64,000 nt of DNA, taken from NCBI GenBank assembly GCA_034506255.1, contig JAPDPX010000007.1, positions 62,001 to 126,000 of the forward strand, written 5' to 3'. The position numbers were made by a program, and so were the translations under genes. Below are positions 1-8,240 of the stretch, piece by piece. The stretch comes from a candidate division KSB1 bacterium (GTDB lineage: Bacteria; Zhuqueibacterota; Zhuqueibacteria; Zhuqueibacterales; Zhuqueibacteraceae). A model generated the notes under the pieces. That model worked only from the letters and a program-made list of their open reading frames with translations. It was not told where the DNA came from and did not search any database. Positions within the stretch are counted from its first letter, which is position 1, and every line of letters starts with the position of its first letter.

Positions 1-887
1 TGGTGCGCCATGCGCAGCATGATCTCTTCGGTGACGGCCTGCACCGAGGCTGCCAGGTCCATCTCGCGCTGGGTCAGCGGGGCATCCGGCTGGCGTGGCG
101 GACCGCCGAACAGCCGGGCAAAGCGCGCGTTGGTCATGGTCAGCCCGGCGCAATAATCGAAATACTTCATGTTCAGCCGGAACGAACCGTCTTCACGCAA
201 ATCGAGCAACTCTTTGCGAATGATCCCGGCATACACCGGTTCGCCGTAGGGCGCAAGCCCCATGAGCTTGTACTCACCGGAGTTGACTTTGAAACCGGTA
301 AAATAGGTGAAGGCGGAATAAAGCAGGCCCAGGGAATGCGGAAACTGCAGCTCGGCGCGCAGTTGAAGCGTGTTGCCGGAGGCAACGCCGTAGCTCGCGG
401 TGGCCCATTCGCCGACGCCGTCGATGGTCAGAAAGGCGGCTTCGGTGAAGGGGGAGGGATAAAACGCGGAAGCCGCATGCGATTCATGATGCTCGGGAAA
501 AATGATCTTACCCTGGAAGCCCAATTCCTTTTGAAGGTACTCTTTCAGCCACAATTTGCGCTTGAGCCAGAGCGGCACGGCTTTCAGGAAGGAAAGCAAC
601 CCGTGCGGCGCATAGGCCAGGTAGGTCAACAGCAGGCGCTCAAATTTGATGAAAGGCTTGTCATAAAACGCGACATAATCGAGTTGCGAGGCTTGCAGGC
701 CGGCTTCCTGCAAACAATAGGCAATGGCCGCGGCGGGAAAGTCGGGGTCATGTTTCCTGCGCGAGAAGCGTTCCTGCTGGGCGGCGGCGATGATCTCGCC
801 GTTGCGCACCAGACAGGCCGCACTGTCGTGATAGAAGGCCGAGAGGCCCAGGATGTTAATCGTATCTTTTTTTGCAGGCCGCGTCAT
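1..887 (-). CDS. Carbamoyltransferase (NodU/CmcH family), 3' end outside window
   Basis: The first 295 residues are visible; the gene runs off the left edge. The start is the ATG at 885-887 and the protein opens MTRPAKKDTINILGLS. The YrdC/Kae1-type N-terminal domain typical of O-carbamoyltransferases is clear: LGLSAFYHDSAACLV near residue 13, QERFSRRKHDPDFP near residue 40, and EHHESHAASAFYPSPF followed by DGVGEW near residues 140-170, which supply the metal and carbamoyl-adenylate site His/Asp residues. The family transfers carbamoyl from carbamoyl phosphate to hydroxyls of sugars or secondary metabolites in the cytoplasm. The acceptor cannot be told from this fragment. No antibiotic or Nod-factor genes are visible downstream of its start, so a role in cell-surface glycan modification is a guess. 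Confidence 0.9.
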   Translation of the reverse strand, partial: MTRPAKKDTINILGLSAFYHDSAACLVRNGEIIAAAQQERFSRRKHDPDFPAAAIAYCLQEAGLQASQLDYVAFYDKPFIKFERLLLTYLAYAPHGLLSFLKAVPLWLKRKLWLKEYLQKELGFQGKIIFPEHHESHAASAFYPSPFTEAAFLTIDGVGEWATASYGVASGNTLQLRAELQFPHSLGLLYSAFTYFTGFKVNSGEYKLMGLAPYGEPVYAGIIRKELLDLREDGSFRLNMKYFDYCAGLTMTNARFARLFGGPPRQPDAPLTQREMDLAASVQAVTEEIMLRMAH

Positions 888-1371
888 CCCGATTCTTTTC
901 CAAAATGAGCTGCCACAAACAATCACCCGCCAGTGAGCACAATCCGGTTTCACTCGCCAGGCAGTCGTGCGTGAGCACAACCCCTTTCGCTCAGTGCACC
1001 AGCATGAGCTTGCCCGGCGAAGTCGGGCCCTGCGCTTGCCGGCGGCAAGTATGAACGCCGCGGACAATCAGGTGGCCCGTCGTGCGTCATCCGGTTTGGG
1101 CGGCAAGATGAAAATTGCCGGGAGGCAAAATATTTATCCTGCCGGCCAAAGTCAAGGTGGCGGCCTCCGATCAACCCGTCAGATTGGCGGTTGCAAAAGC
1201 CCTGCTTTTTGGTTATAATTGCCCGCTTGCAAGCGGCAAAGACAGCAGGGCGTCGTTTCAAACCCGCCCCCGGGCTGTTTTCTGCCGGCCGGAAGTATTG
1301 CAGTTCAAACAAACACGACTCACGCCGCCAGCCGGGCGGCAGAATTTTTCATCCCTTTCTGAGAGGAAGCC
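888..1371. other. Intergenic region between divergent genes
   Basis: About 480 bases lie between the carbamoyltransferase start and the DUF4920 lipoprotein start. Reading frames here show no recognisable protein. The only supported element is a sigma-70-like promoter near 1191-1219. Confidence 0.5.
1191..1219 (+). promoter_or_regulatory. Sigma-70-type promoter for the DUF4920 lipoprotein
   Basis: A TTGCAA -35 hexamer at 1191-1196 is followed after exactly 17 bases by a perfect TATAAT -10 at 1214-1219. This would give a leader of about 145 bases before the ATG at 1372. Confidence 0.6.
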
Positions 1372-1845
1372 ATGCGCAAAGGTTGGATTTCTTGTTTGCT
1401 GATTGTGTTCGGGCTGGCCTGCACCAAGACGCCCTCCTTCGAAGGCGAAAAATACGGCGCGACCATTACCCTCAACCAGGTGACACCCGTCTCGCAAATT
1501 CTTGCCGACCCACAAAGCCATCTCGGCAAAAAAGTTCTGGTGCAGGGCGAAATTGTGGATGTGTGTGCCAAAGCCGGCTGCTGGCTGGAAATTGCCGGTG
1601 AGCAACCCGGACAGAAAATAAAAGTGAAGGTCAATGATGGTGAGATTGTCTTTCCGACGAGCGCCAGGGGCAAAATGGCGCAGGTGGAGGGTGAAGTCTA
1701 TGAGATCAAACTGACGCACGAGCAAGCCATCGGATATTTCCAGCACATCGCCGAAGAGCAGGGCGTGCCCTTCGATTCGAGCAGCGTCACCGGCCCCACC
1801 ACGATTTACCAGATCAAAGGACTCGCTGCTGTCATAGCCAGGTAA
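1372..1845 (+). CDS. DUF4920 domain-containing lipoprotein
   Basis: A 157-residue protein with a lipoprotein signal peptide; the lipobox is FGLAC, with the acylated Cys at residue 17. The mature part matches the DUF4920/OB-fold-like family: YGATITL near residue 27, VLVQGEIVDVCAKAGCWLEI at about 55-75, and a KVNDGEIVFP strand. The Cys pair in VCAKAGCW is characteristic of this family and might bind metal. The start is preceded by GAGAGGAAGCC, an adequate ribosome site. Function is unknown. The protein is expected to be tethered to a membrane facing the periplasm. It stands alone, with its own promoter about 150 bases upstream. Confidence 0.85.
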   Translation: MRKGWISCLLIVFGLACTKTPSFEGEKYGATITLNQVTPVSQILADPQSHLGKKVLVQGEIVDVCAKAGCWLEIAGEQPGQKIKVKVNDGEIVFPTSARGKMAQVEGEVYEIKLTHEQAIGYFQHIAEEQGVPFDSSSVTGPTTIYQIKGLAAVIAR

Positions 1846-1883
1846 CGGCAACGCCATTCATTCTGGCAATCCCTCAGATGTGG

Positions 1884-1952
1884 AGTAACGCAGGCCTTCC
1901 CGCCTGCGGACAAGATGTCTGCTCCACGTCCCACATGTAACTGAGGCATTAC
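1884..1952 (+). repeat. Short dispersed repeat, copy 1
   Basis: It starts AGTAACGCAGGC, contains GACAAGATGTCTG, and ends CATGTAACTGAGGCATTAC. It aligns over its whole length with 45709-45777 and more loosely with 3507-3577. Confidence 0.6.
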
Positions 1953-1963
1953 TTGTTGTGGCA

Positions 1964-2016
1964 GGATCAACAGGATGATCGGGATTCAAGTTTTGTCCTG
2001 TTCATTCTGTTGATCC
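1964..2016. repeat. Imperfect palindrome with 15-base arms
   Basis: The left arm GGATCAACAGGATGA (1964-1978) is nearly the reverse complement of the right arm TCATTCTGTTGATCC (2002-2016), with one mismatch, separated by 23 bases. It abuts the short dispersed repeat at 1884-1952 and resembles degenerate intergenic palindromes seen in many environmental bacterial genomes. It has no T-run typical of an intrinsic terminator. Confidence 0.5.
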
Positions 2017-2235
2017 CGTGCTTGACAAACCGGCGCGAGAAAACGCCAACAGAATTTGCGGGCGGACAACTGCAGCCATCCGTCGGTTCCCTGCCGCTGC
2101 CGGCCACCTTTCCGCAATACCCATCACCTGCAAGACGGGGCGCTGATTCCGAGGAAGAATTGCGCATGCCACCCGCTTCGGCCAACCGCCGCGCAATCCT
2201 GAACACCATGCTGTTTCGCTGCATGGGACCTTTCT

Positions 2236-3225
2236 TCAATTTTTTATCCTTCCCGCAAAATCGTGGACACTGTTGAAACGATGTTCAATGTGCGGCCGAA
2301 TGCCCACGCCGATGAATTGCAGATTCGGGTTCAGGAGGTTCCTGCGGTGGCCGCGCGAGGGTACGCCGGCATCCACCAGAAGCTGCAACACGATTTGCAC
2401 AGGGTCTTCATAGCCATAAGAACAATTTTCCGCCAGGTAGGTGTTGATTGCCGCACCCGCCCGCCACAAACGCTCGCGCAGCGTGGCGCCATCAGAGCCG
2501 ACATGGCCAATCTTGCCGGTTTTACCCATATCCTCCGCATGCGCCTGCGCCGCGGCTGCCAGGGCCGCGTCCGGCAGCAGGGCGGAACAAGGTTTTTGCC
2601 GCAACATCACGGCGTAGCATTCCTGCTCATCCGCACTGCGGTTGCGCAGATGGAAAAGATAACGCTGCGCGAACAAGGCGGGATTGGTGCGGGCCTTGTT
2701 CAAATACAAAACCACCTCCTGCTCCGCCCGGCTCAGGTACGGCACTTTCGCAGCGGTATCGAGTTGTGACAGATCCCAGCCCGCGAGCTTTTCCGCTTCC
2801 GCAGCAGAGACCGGCCTGCCGCCAGAAACAGTGACGGTCAGCGCGCCGGAGACCGTGAGCTCGCGATAGTCGCCGCGATTGGCGAACAGAATCAACCGGC
2901 CGTCCGCCGGGCTGGCGTAGTGCATGCCATCAACGATGGCAAAATAATCCCCGCCTTCAATTCGACCCACCAGTGTGCCGAGATAACCATGTTCATTGAT
3001 CTTCCCGAAATTCGTGTGGCCGCGATAATCCACCGGCTGCCATTGTTCCCACATGCGCCAGTGCCCGCTGATCTGAAACGAGAGCGTCTCGCCTTTGGCA
3101 ACCCACAGCGGGTAGGCCGTTTCTTCTTGCTGCGGATTCACCACAAAGCTGTGCTGCGCCACGAGGCAAGTGCAGGTCAGCAACACCAGACACAGCGGGC
3201 CGCAGCTTTTTGTCGATGGGAGCAT
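2236..3225 (-). CDS. Secreted CAP-domain (SCP/PR-1-like) protein
   Basis: A 329-residue protein with a Sec signal peptide (LCLVLLTCTCLVAQ). Residues about 25-145 form an all-beta region with no firm assignment (YPLWVAKGETLSFQISG). The C-terminal half is a CAP domain: LYLNKARTNPALFAQRYL near 175, then AQAHAEDMGKTGKIGHVGSDG near 230-250, and the family signature PSRGHRRNLLNPNLQFIGVG near 295. The His residues of AHAEDM and GHVG would form the CAP cavity. Bacterial CAP proteins are extracytoplasmic with largely unknown activity. The gene is transcribed away from tRNA-Leu, whose terminator separates the two. Confidence 0.88.
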   Translation of the reverse strand: MLPSTKSCGPLCLVLLTCTCLVAQHSFVVNPQQEETAYPLWVAKGETLSFQISGHWRMWEQWQPVDYRGHTNFGKINEHGYLGTLVGRIEGGDYFAIVDGMHYASPADGRLILFANRGDYRELTVSGALTVTVSGGRPVSAAEAEKLAGWDLSQLDTAAKVPYLSRAEQEVVLYLNKARTNPALFAQRYLFHLRNRSADEQECYAVMLRQKPCSALLPDAALAAAAQAHAEDMGKTGKIGHVGSDGATLRERLWRAGAAINTYLAENCSYGYEDPVQIVLQLLVDAGVPSRGHRRNLLNPNLQFIGVGIRPHIEHRFNSVHDFAGRIKN

Positions 3226-3304
3226 TTCAACTTCTCACTTGCCAAGTCGGTTCAATCGTATCCGGCAGTTTGACTGCGTGCTTCCGTCTCAGCACAATAC
3301 CAAC

Positions 3305-3335
3305 AAAAAAAGCGAGCAGTAAGATTTCTCGCTTT
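3305..3335 (-). terminator. Rho-independent terminator of tRNA-Leu
   Basis: On the minus strand, just after the tRNA, the stem AAAGCGAG/CTCGCTTT (3328-3335 with 3309-3316) encloses an 11-base loop and is followed by a T-run. Confidence 0.75.
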
Positions 3336-3339
3336 CGTG

Positions 3340-3423
3340 TGCCGGGGGCGGGACTCGAACCCGCAAGGGATTGCTCCCACTGGATTTTGAGTCCAGCGCG
3401 TCTACCAATTTCACCACCCCGGC
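3340..3423 (-). tRNA. tRNA-Leu (anticodon CAA)
   Basis: An 84-base class II tRNA with a variable arm. The acceptor GCCGGGG pairs with CCCCGGC, the discriminator is A, and the D-arm reads TGGTGAAATTGGTAGACGC. The anticodon stem CTGGA/TCCAG encloses the loop CTCAAAA, giving anticodon CAA, which reads UUG. The variable arm is TGGGAGCAATCCCTTG and the T-arm is GCGGGTTCGAGTCCCGC. The 3' CCA is not encoded. Confidence 0.96.
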
Positions 3424-3438
3424 GAAAGAACGGCAGCT

Positions 3439-3466
3439 AAGATAGAACTATTCGACTGATTATCAA
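3439..3466 (-). promoter_or_regulatory. Promoter of tRNA-Leu
   Basis: Read on the minus strand, TTGATA (3466-3461), a 16-base spacer, then TATCTT (3444-3439). The predicted start falls a few bases before the tRNA 5' end at 3423. Confidence 0.55.
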
Positions 3467-3506
3467 GAGAAATTTTCGCCGGGGTGTAATGTCGCAGTTG
3501 CATGTG

Positions 3507-3577
3507 AGGACGCAGCGCAGACCTTTTACCTGCAGGCAGGGCTGCCTGCGCGACTCCACACGTTACTGAGGGATTGC
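3507..3577 (+). repeat. Short dispersed repeat, copy 2 (divergent)
   Basis: It ends GACTCCACACGTTACTGAGG and has a central CTGCAGGCAGGGCTGCC. It lacks the GACAAGATGTC core but has the same 3' block as the copies at 1884 and 45709. Confidence 0.4.
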
Positions 3578-3618
3578 GCCCGGGAGCCATACCGGACCTG
3601 CCTGGCCGCGCCCGGTGT

Positions 3619-4515
3619 TTACGGCGCCAGCGAGGGATTGTAGGTCAACAGGAACTCGAAAAACTTCGAAACTTCCACCATATCCCTGCCGCTGAAGGCA
3701 ATGCTGTGCGCATCCGGCCGCTGCACGATCGCGAGGTAGCTCAAGACCTCCGCGGGGCGGTAGTTTTTGAAGCGTACCTCGAGTTGCACCGGTGTCTTCA
3801 GCTTGTAGGGTTTGAATTCACGCAGTCGTTGCATGGCAGCCGTGACCTTCGTGCGAATCAAGTCGCAGGCAGCCGTGGGCGACAGGCTTTTGGCGGAGTG
3901 AAAACCATAAGCCCATTTCACCACCGCGCCCTCAATCCTGCCGAGCATGGCCGTGGCCTCTTCAACAATGGCATCGTCGCCGGAGATCATGATCACCGGC
4001 ACGTTGAAATGTCCGGCAAGCGCGGCATTGAAGCCGGCTTCCGACATGGAGACGCCGTTCAGGCGCACGTCGGCCAGCGTGGCGCTGGAGAAGGAATGGG
4101 CACGCACGCCGCGGGGATTGGTGGTGCTGCTGTGATAGCCGATGAAAATCACGCCGGCAAACGATTCATCAATGCCCTGCATCATCATCAGCGGCCGCGG
4201 CCAGGAGCGCACCACCTGCACACCGGGTGGCAGTTTTTCGAGCAGGAGATTCTGGCCGTTGCCGTGCGAATCGCTCACCAAGATCTCGGTGGCACCGGCG
4301 GCAAATGCCGCCTCAATTGCGGCATTGACTTCACTGGTCATGAATTCGCGGAAGCGTTGGTACTCGAACCCCTCGGGGCCGAGCTGGGCGTCACTCACCA
4401 CACCGGCAATGCCTTCCATGTCCGCCGAAATATAGATTTTGGTTTTCGGCTGGGCCTGCAGCAGACCGCCGCCGGCCAGAAGAAGAAACGCGAGAATCGC
4501 AATACCTGATCGCAT
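3619..4515 (-). CDS. M55 family D-aminopeptidase (DppA-like)
   Basis: The start chosen is the ATG at 4513-4515, giving 298 residues. It is preceded by an AGGAG site seven bases upstream and followed by a signal peptide (AILAFLLLAGGGLLQAQ); the longer upstream frame lacks such support. M55 hallmarks are KIYISADMEGIAGV (zinc-binding Asp/Glu) near residue 25, SDSHGNG near 85, GYHSST near 135, the catalytic His region RAHSFS near 146, and EAGFNAALAGHF near 165. Family members hydrolyse short D-amino-acid peptides; DppA itself is cytoplasmic, whereas this one should be exported and may act on peptidoglycan peptides. It lies 113 bases after the DUF2339 gene on the same strand. Confidence 0.88.
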   Translation of the reverse strand: MRSGIAILAFLLLAGGGLLQAQPKTKIYISADMEGIAGVVSDAQLGPEGFEYQRFREFMTSEVNAAIEAAFAAGATEILVSDSHGNGQNLLLEKLPPGVQVVRSWPRPLMMMQGIDESFAGVIFIGYHSSTTNPRGVRAHSFSSATLADVRLNGVSMSEAGFNAALAGHFNVPVIMISGDDAIVEEATAMLGRIEGAVVKWAYGFHSAKSLSPTAACDLIRTKVTAAMQRLREFKPYKLKTPVQLEVRFKNYRPAEVLSYLAIVQRPDAHSIAFSGRDMVEVSKFFEFLLTYNPSLAP

Positions 4516-4628
4516 GTGGCTGCTCCTGTTTGATGAAATAGACATGAATGAACCAAACGCTGCGAGCCGTAACCGGGCCGCCAACAGCACGGCACCAAGC
4601 CCGATGCCTGCCGCTACTGTGCCCGCGA

Positions 4629-7403
4629 TCAACTCGAACCCGCTGCCGGCTTATCCCCCGCTTTACTTCCGGCCGGCGCTTCGAAGATGATCGCTTTGTA
4701 CCTCTGATAGAGATAGGAAACCAGCAGCAGGATCAATCCCAGCCCCATGAAGGCAAAGATGCGATAGAGCGTGTCAAGGAACGACAAGTCGTAGAAGAAG
4801 ATCTTCAGAATCGTGATGCCGAACAAGCCGATGGCGAGCAGACGCACGCCCTGCTGCCGGCGCCAGATGCCGAAGGCCATGAGCAGAATCGAATACAGCA
4901 GCCAGAGGCTGGAAATGCTGAGTTGCTGCAGATTGCGCAGTTGGTCGATCCGGGCGGAAGGCTCCGCGCCCGCACTTGCCTGCTTGAGCAGAAGAATCGC
5001 CCGGTCGAAATAGTCACGCGCTTCGGCGGTAATCAACTCGAAGATGAGCAGGACGGCCACCACCGGAATACCGAGCAACAGCCAGCGAAACCAGGCCTGC
5101 TCGCGTTCATGCTGTTTGAGCCAGCGTTCCTGCACACAAGCGCCGGCGGCGAGCAGTGCGACAGCAGCGACGCGATAATTCAACCCTGCAACAAAATCCG
5201 CCAGCGGCGCAAAAGCTGACAGCGTGTGCAGCAAGCCCGTCGCCAGCGCCAGCGCCAAGCCGACGAGACCAGAGCAGATCACCGGCAGGGCTTGCCGGCG
5301 CAAGCCATACCACAACAACGGCAGCGAATAAGCCAGCCACACCAGGGCCAGCACAAACGGTTGCAGATGACGCAGCCGTGCGCGCGCCGGTTCCGCGGCC
5401 GCCCCTGCCAGCCGCGCAAACGTATCGTTGGTCTCGACCGTCAACACCTCAAAGAAGAGCAGTACAGCCGCCACCGTGAGGCCGATGAGCACGCGTTTTA
5501 TCCAAACCCGGCTGTGCTGCTGCCGGCTCAGCTCGCGCATGAGAAACAGTGTCGCCGCCAGCACGGCCACCACCGAGAGAAAGCGATGATTCAGCAGGGT
5601 GACGAATTCCTCAAACGGCTGCAGCGTTTGCAGCACACCGAGAAGCAGCGCCAAACCAAGCGCCGCCAGGCCGCAATAAAGCAGCGCAGCAAGGCCGTGG
5701 CGCAAACCGGCAAGCACCAGCGGCACCGCCAAGGCGGCCCACACCACGGTCAGCATGAAATCACGCATTGAGCCGAAGTAAGCCGCGCGGGTGCCGCCCG
5801 CGTCTTGCATCAGCCTGGCGAAAGTGTCGACCGTTTCCACGGTGACGAGAATGAATGCCAGCGCGCACCAGCCGTAGTGCAATGCTGTGCGAACCAATTC
5901 GCTGCGTTGGTGCGCCACCCCTTTGAAGATGTATGCTCCGGCAAAGCAAACGCCCGCGAGCACAAGAAAAGCCAGAAAGCGCGGGTTGAGAACCGGGGTG
6001 AAATTCGACAGCGGCTTGTAATCGAGCGCGCCGGTGGTGAAGAAGAGCAAGCCAACCGTTGTCACGGCCAGCAGGAACAGCGCTGCCTGCCACACGTAAT
6101 GCCGGCGCCAATGCGCACCGGCCGCGAGCAATGCCAACGCTTCCACGGCCCACAGCATGATGAGATCGAAACCGGAGAATTCGATGGCCGTGGCCAGCGC
6201 CAGCAACACAATCGCGGTGAGCGTCAGGCGTGTGGCCGCCTGGGTTGCTGCGGGATTGCGGCGCTGCAGGCCAAGCATCACCATGAAATAAACCAGGGAA
6301 ATGGCGAAGGCTGCGCTGCCGGTCCAGCGGCCGTGCTCCTGTTCCATCAAGCTGTAGAGGCAGATGAAAAAGAACGCCGCATTCAAGACCGCAACCAGGT
6401 GCCGCAGCCTCCGGTCGCCGGCCACCGAGCGCATGCCGCGCAGCACCTCCAGGCCGAGAAACATGCCCCACAACACCGTGAGAAAAACAATCGTGCGCGG
6501 AAAATCCCGGCTGGTGTAGGCCTCGGCATACCACGCGACATAGATCAGATAGCTGCCGCCGAGAGTGAGCGGTTCGAGAATCGCCCACTTGTCTTTGCGA
6601 TATGCCACCGCGAGCAAACCCGCGGTCAACAGCGCGAGGTAGATGAACAATTGCACCGGCTGGGCAAAATCGAGATTGAGCATGAAAGGCGTGAGAAAGC
6701 CGCCGGCCCAACCGAGCACCGAAATCGCGAGCGCATCATAAGTCAGCGCCTGCCAGATGGCGAGCGCGGTCACACCGGCCATCAGCAGCAGCGCGCCCTC
6801 CTGCGGCACGAGCTGGTAGAAATTGCAGGAGGCGTATGCCGAGAGATAAAGAATCGCGATGCCTGCGCCGATCAAACCCTGCGCAAAGATCCGGAAATCC
6901 CTCTGCTGCGAGCGGCGGCCGGCCAGCAGCAAACCCGCGCCAATTGCGGCGCCGATGAGCACGCGCATGGTCTCGCTCAACCAATTGTTGTCGAAGGCAT
7001 ATTTCAGGAAAAAGCCGACGCCCAGGATGAGCGCCAGCGCGCCGATGCGGTTGAGCAGCTTGCCGCCGACGAGCGCTTCCCACTCCGCGCGGGTGCGTGA
7101 GGGTTTTACCGGCGGTTTCGGCGGCTGCGCTGGTGGCGGCGGCGGTGCAGTGGCTGACGGCGCGGCCGCTGCCGGTGTTGCGGTCGCGGGAACATCCGGC
7201 CATGCCGGCACGATCGGCACAGGTGATGGTGCCGCAGTTGGAGTCACGACGCGCGGCTCACTCGGCGCCGGCGCTGCGGCTTGCCCTGCCTTGAGAACGC
7301 GCAGCTCGAATTGCAGCAGTTGTACCGCTTCTGACAAACGATTCGTCTTGCGGATATAAACGACCATCAGAATGATCAAAAGCAGCAGTAGAAATTCAGA
7401 CAT
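4629..7403 (-). CDS. DUF2339 large multi-pass membrane protein
   Basis: A 924-residue protein. It has an N-terminal membrane helix (LLLLLIILMVVYI), a short coiled coil, and a long Pro/Ala-rich linker (about 45-105). The DUF2339 signature follows (EWEALVGGKLLNRIGALAL, LGVGFFLKYAFDN near 110-140), then more than twenty predicted transmembrane helices to the end. DUF2339 proteins are widespread and uncharacterised inner-membrane proteins. It is transcribed with the TrpF-like gene (54 bases upstream) and the M55 peptidase downstream. Hydrophobic codon bias produces long opposite-strand frames here that are not genes. Confidence 0.88.
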   Translation of the reverse strand: MSEFLLLLLIILMVVYIRKTNRLSEAVQLLQFELRVLKAGQAAAPAPSEPRVVTPTAAPSPVPIVPAWPDVPATATPAAAAPSATAPPPPPAQPPKPPVKPSRTRAEWEALVGGKLLNRIGALALILGVGFFLKYAFDNNWLSETMRVLIGAAIGAGLLLAGRRSQQRDFRIFAQGLIGAGIAILYLSAYASCNFYQLVPQEGALLLMAGVTALAIWQALTYDALAISVLGWAGGFLTPFMLNLDFAQPVQLFIYLALLTAGLLAVAYRKDKWAILEPLTLGGSYLIYVAWYAEAYTSRDFPRTIVFLTVLWGMFLGLEVLRGMRSVAGDRRLRHLVAVLNAAFFFICLYSLMEQEHGRWTGSAAFAISLVYFMVMLGLQRRNPAATQAATRLTLTAIVLLALATAIEFSGFDLIMLWAVEALALLAAGAHWRRHYVWQAALFLLAVTTVGLLFFTTGALDYKPLSNFTPVLNPRFLAFLVLAGVCFAGAYIFKGVAHQRSELVRTALHYGWCALAFILVTVETVDTFARLMQDAGGTRAAYFGSMRDFMLTVVWAALAVPLVLAGLRHGLAALLYCGLAALGLALLLGVLQTLQPFEEFVTLLNHRFLSVVAVLAATLFLMRELSRQQHSRVWIKRVLIGLTVAAVLLFFEVLTVETNDTFARLAGAAAEPARARLRHLQPFVLALVWLAYSLPLLWYGLRRQALPVICSGLVGLALALATGLLHTLSAFAPLADFVAGLNYRVAAVALLAAGACVQERWLKQHEREQAWFRWLLLGIPVVAVLLIFELITAEARDYFDRAILLLKQASAGAEPSARIDQLRNLQQLSISSLWLLYSILLMAFGIWRRQQGVRLLAIGLFGITILKIFFYDLSFLDTLYRIFAFMGLGLILLLVSYLYQRYKAIIFEAPAGSKAGDKPAAGSS

Positions 7404-7457
7404 GCGATCTCCTGCGCCGGCCTGTGGCGGAAAGCCGCGGACCGGGGCCGCCTGGAT

Positions 7458-8123
7458 TCATGAGGTTCGTACTTTTTCAAAGAATTTCTCGAGTTTGCGT
7501 TCGTCGAGCGTACCGTTGGTGCGCACGCCACTGCAGAGGTCGAGGCCGAATGGACCAACTTCCGCGATGGCCTGCTGCACGTTGCCGGCATGCAGGCCGC
7601 CGGCGAGATACAGCGGCACATCGATCATTGCGCGGATCATGCGGCTGATGCGCCAATTGTGCGTGCGGCCGGTGCCGCCGAGCTCCTTCACGGCCAAATG
7701 GGGATTGCCGGAATCGAGCAAGATCGCATCGACATGCGGCGCAACCTGCAGGGCGGCGTCAATGGCCTGCTCGCCGGTGACGTGAATCACCTGCACCAGT
7801 TTGATGCCGGGCAGGGCTCGGCGCAAATCGGCATACGTGCCCGCCTGCAGCGCGTCCACCAATTGAATGGTGTTGGTGCCGCAGCGGCGTTGCTGCGCAA
7901 TCACCGCGGTGGCTTCCTGCTTGCTGGTGAGCAGAAAGGTGGCGACACCCGGCGGAGTGTGGCTGGCAATGGCGGCGATCTGCTCTTCGGAAATCACACC
8001 GGGGCCGCTCGGCATGGCGGAGACCAATCCCAGCGCTGCGGCACCATGGCGAATGGCGAGCCGTGCCTCGGCGGAATTTTGAATGCAGCAAATTTTCACA
8101 CGGGGGTGGCGGGTGGGTTCCAT
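7458..8123 (-). CDS. Phosphoribosylanthranilate isomerase-like (TrpF-like) TIM barrel
   Basis: A 221-residue (beta/alpha)8 barrel. The TrpF catalytic pair is present: Cys of VKICC near residue 12 and Asp of ILLDS near 137. A phosphate-binding end is present as well (GGTGRTHNW near 149, LAGGL near 175, GLDLCSGV near 195). The usual TrpF loop with a conserved Arg after strand 2 is instead SAMPSGPGV, and the first motif is KICCI rather than KICG. These are traits of a paralogous subfamily whose substrate is not established. No other trp genes are nearby, so tryptophan synthesis is not assured. It is co-oriented with the M1 peptidase upstream (117-base gap) and DUF2339 downstream. Confidence 0.8.
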   Translation of the reverse strand: MEPTRHPRVKICCIQNSAEARLAIRHGAAALGLVSAMPSGPGVISEEQIAAIASHTPPGVATFLLTSKQEATAVIAQQRRCGTNTIQLVDALQAGTYADLRRALPGIKLVQVIHVTGEQAIDAALQVAPHVDAILLDSGNPHLAVKELGGTGRTHNWRISRMIRAMIDVPLYLAGGLHAGNVQQAIAEVGPFGLDLCSGVRTNGTLDERKLEKFFEKVRTS

Positions 8124-8240
8124 GCGTTTTGTCCAAGCTTCCTGGTGACATGCCTGGCAGGTGAATTTCCGGGAAGCGCATGTTGAAAAACGACCGGCGG
8201 CAATTGCATCGATCCGTCCGGCACTACTTCCAGCGCGGCT

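Larger units (their letters stand above)
1846..2235. other. Intergenic region carrying dispersed repeats
   Basis: About 390 bases lie between convergent genes. It holds one copy of the ~70-base repeat (1884-1952) directly followed by a large imperfect palindrome (1964-2016). No coding signal was seen. Confidence 0.6.

Noticed and set aside
3..908. 301-codon plus-strand frame at the left edge
   Set aside because: The opposite strand encodes a clear carbamoyltransferase; this frame has no family.
950..1312. 120-codon minus-strand frame
   Set aside because: No ribosome site or motif and it overlaps the promoter of the DUF4920 gene.
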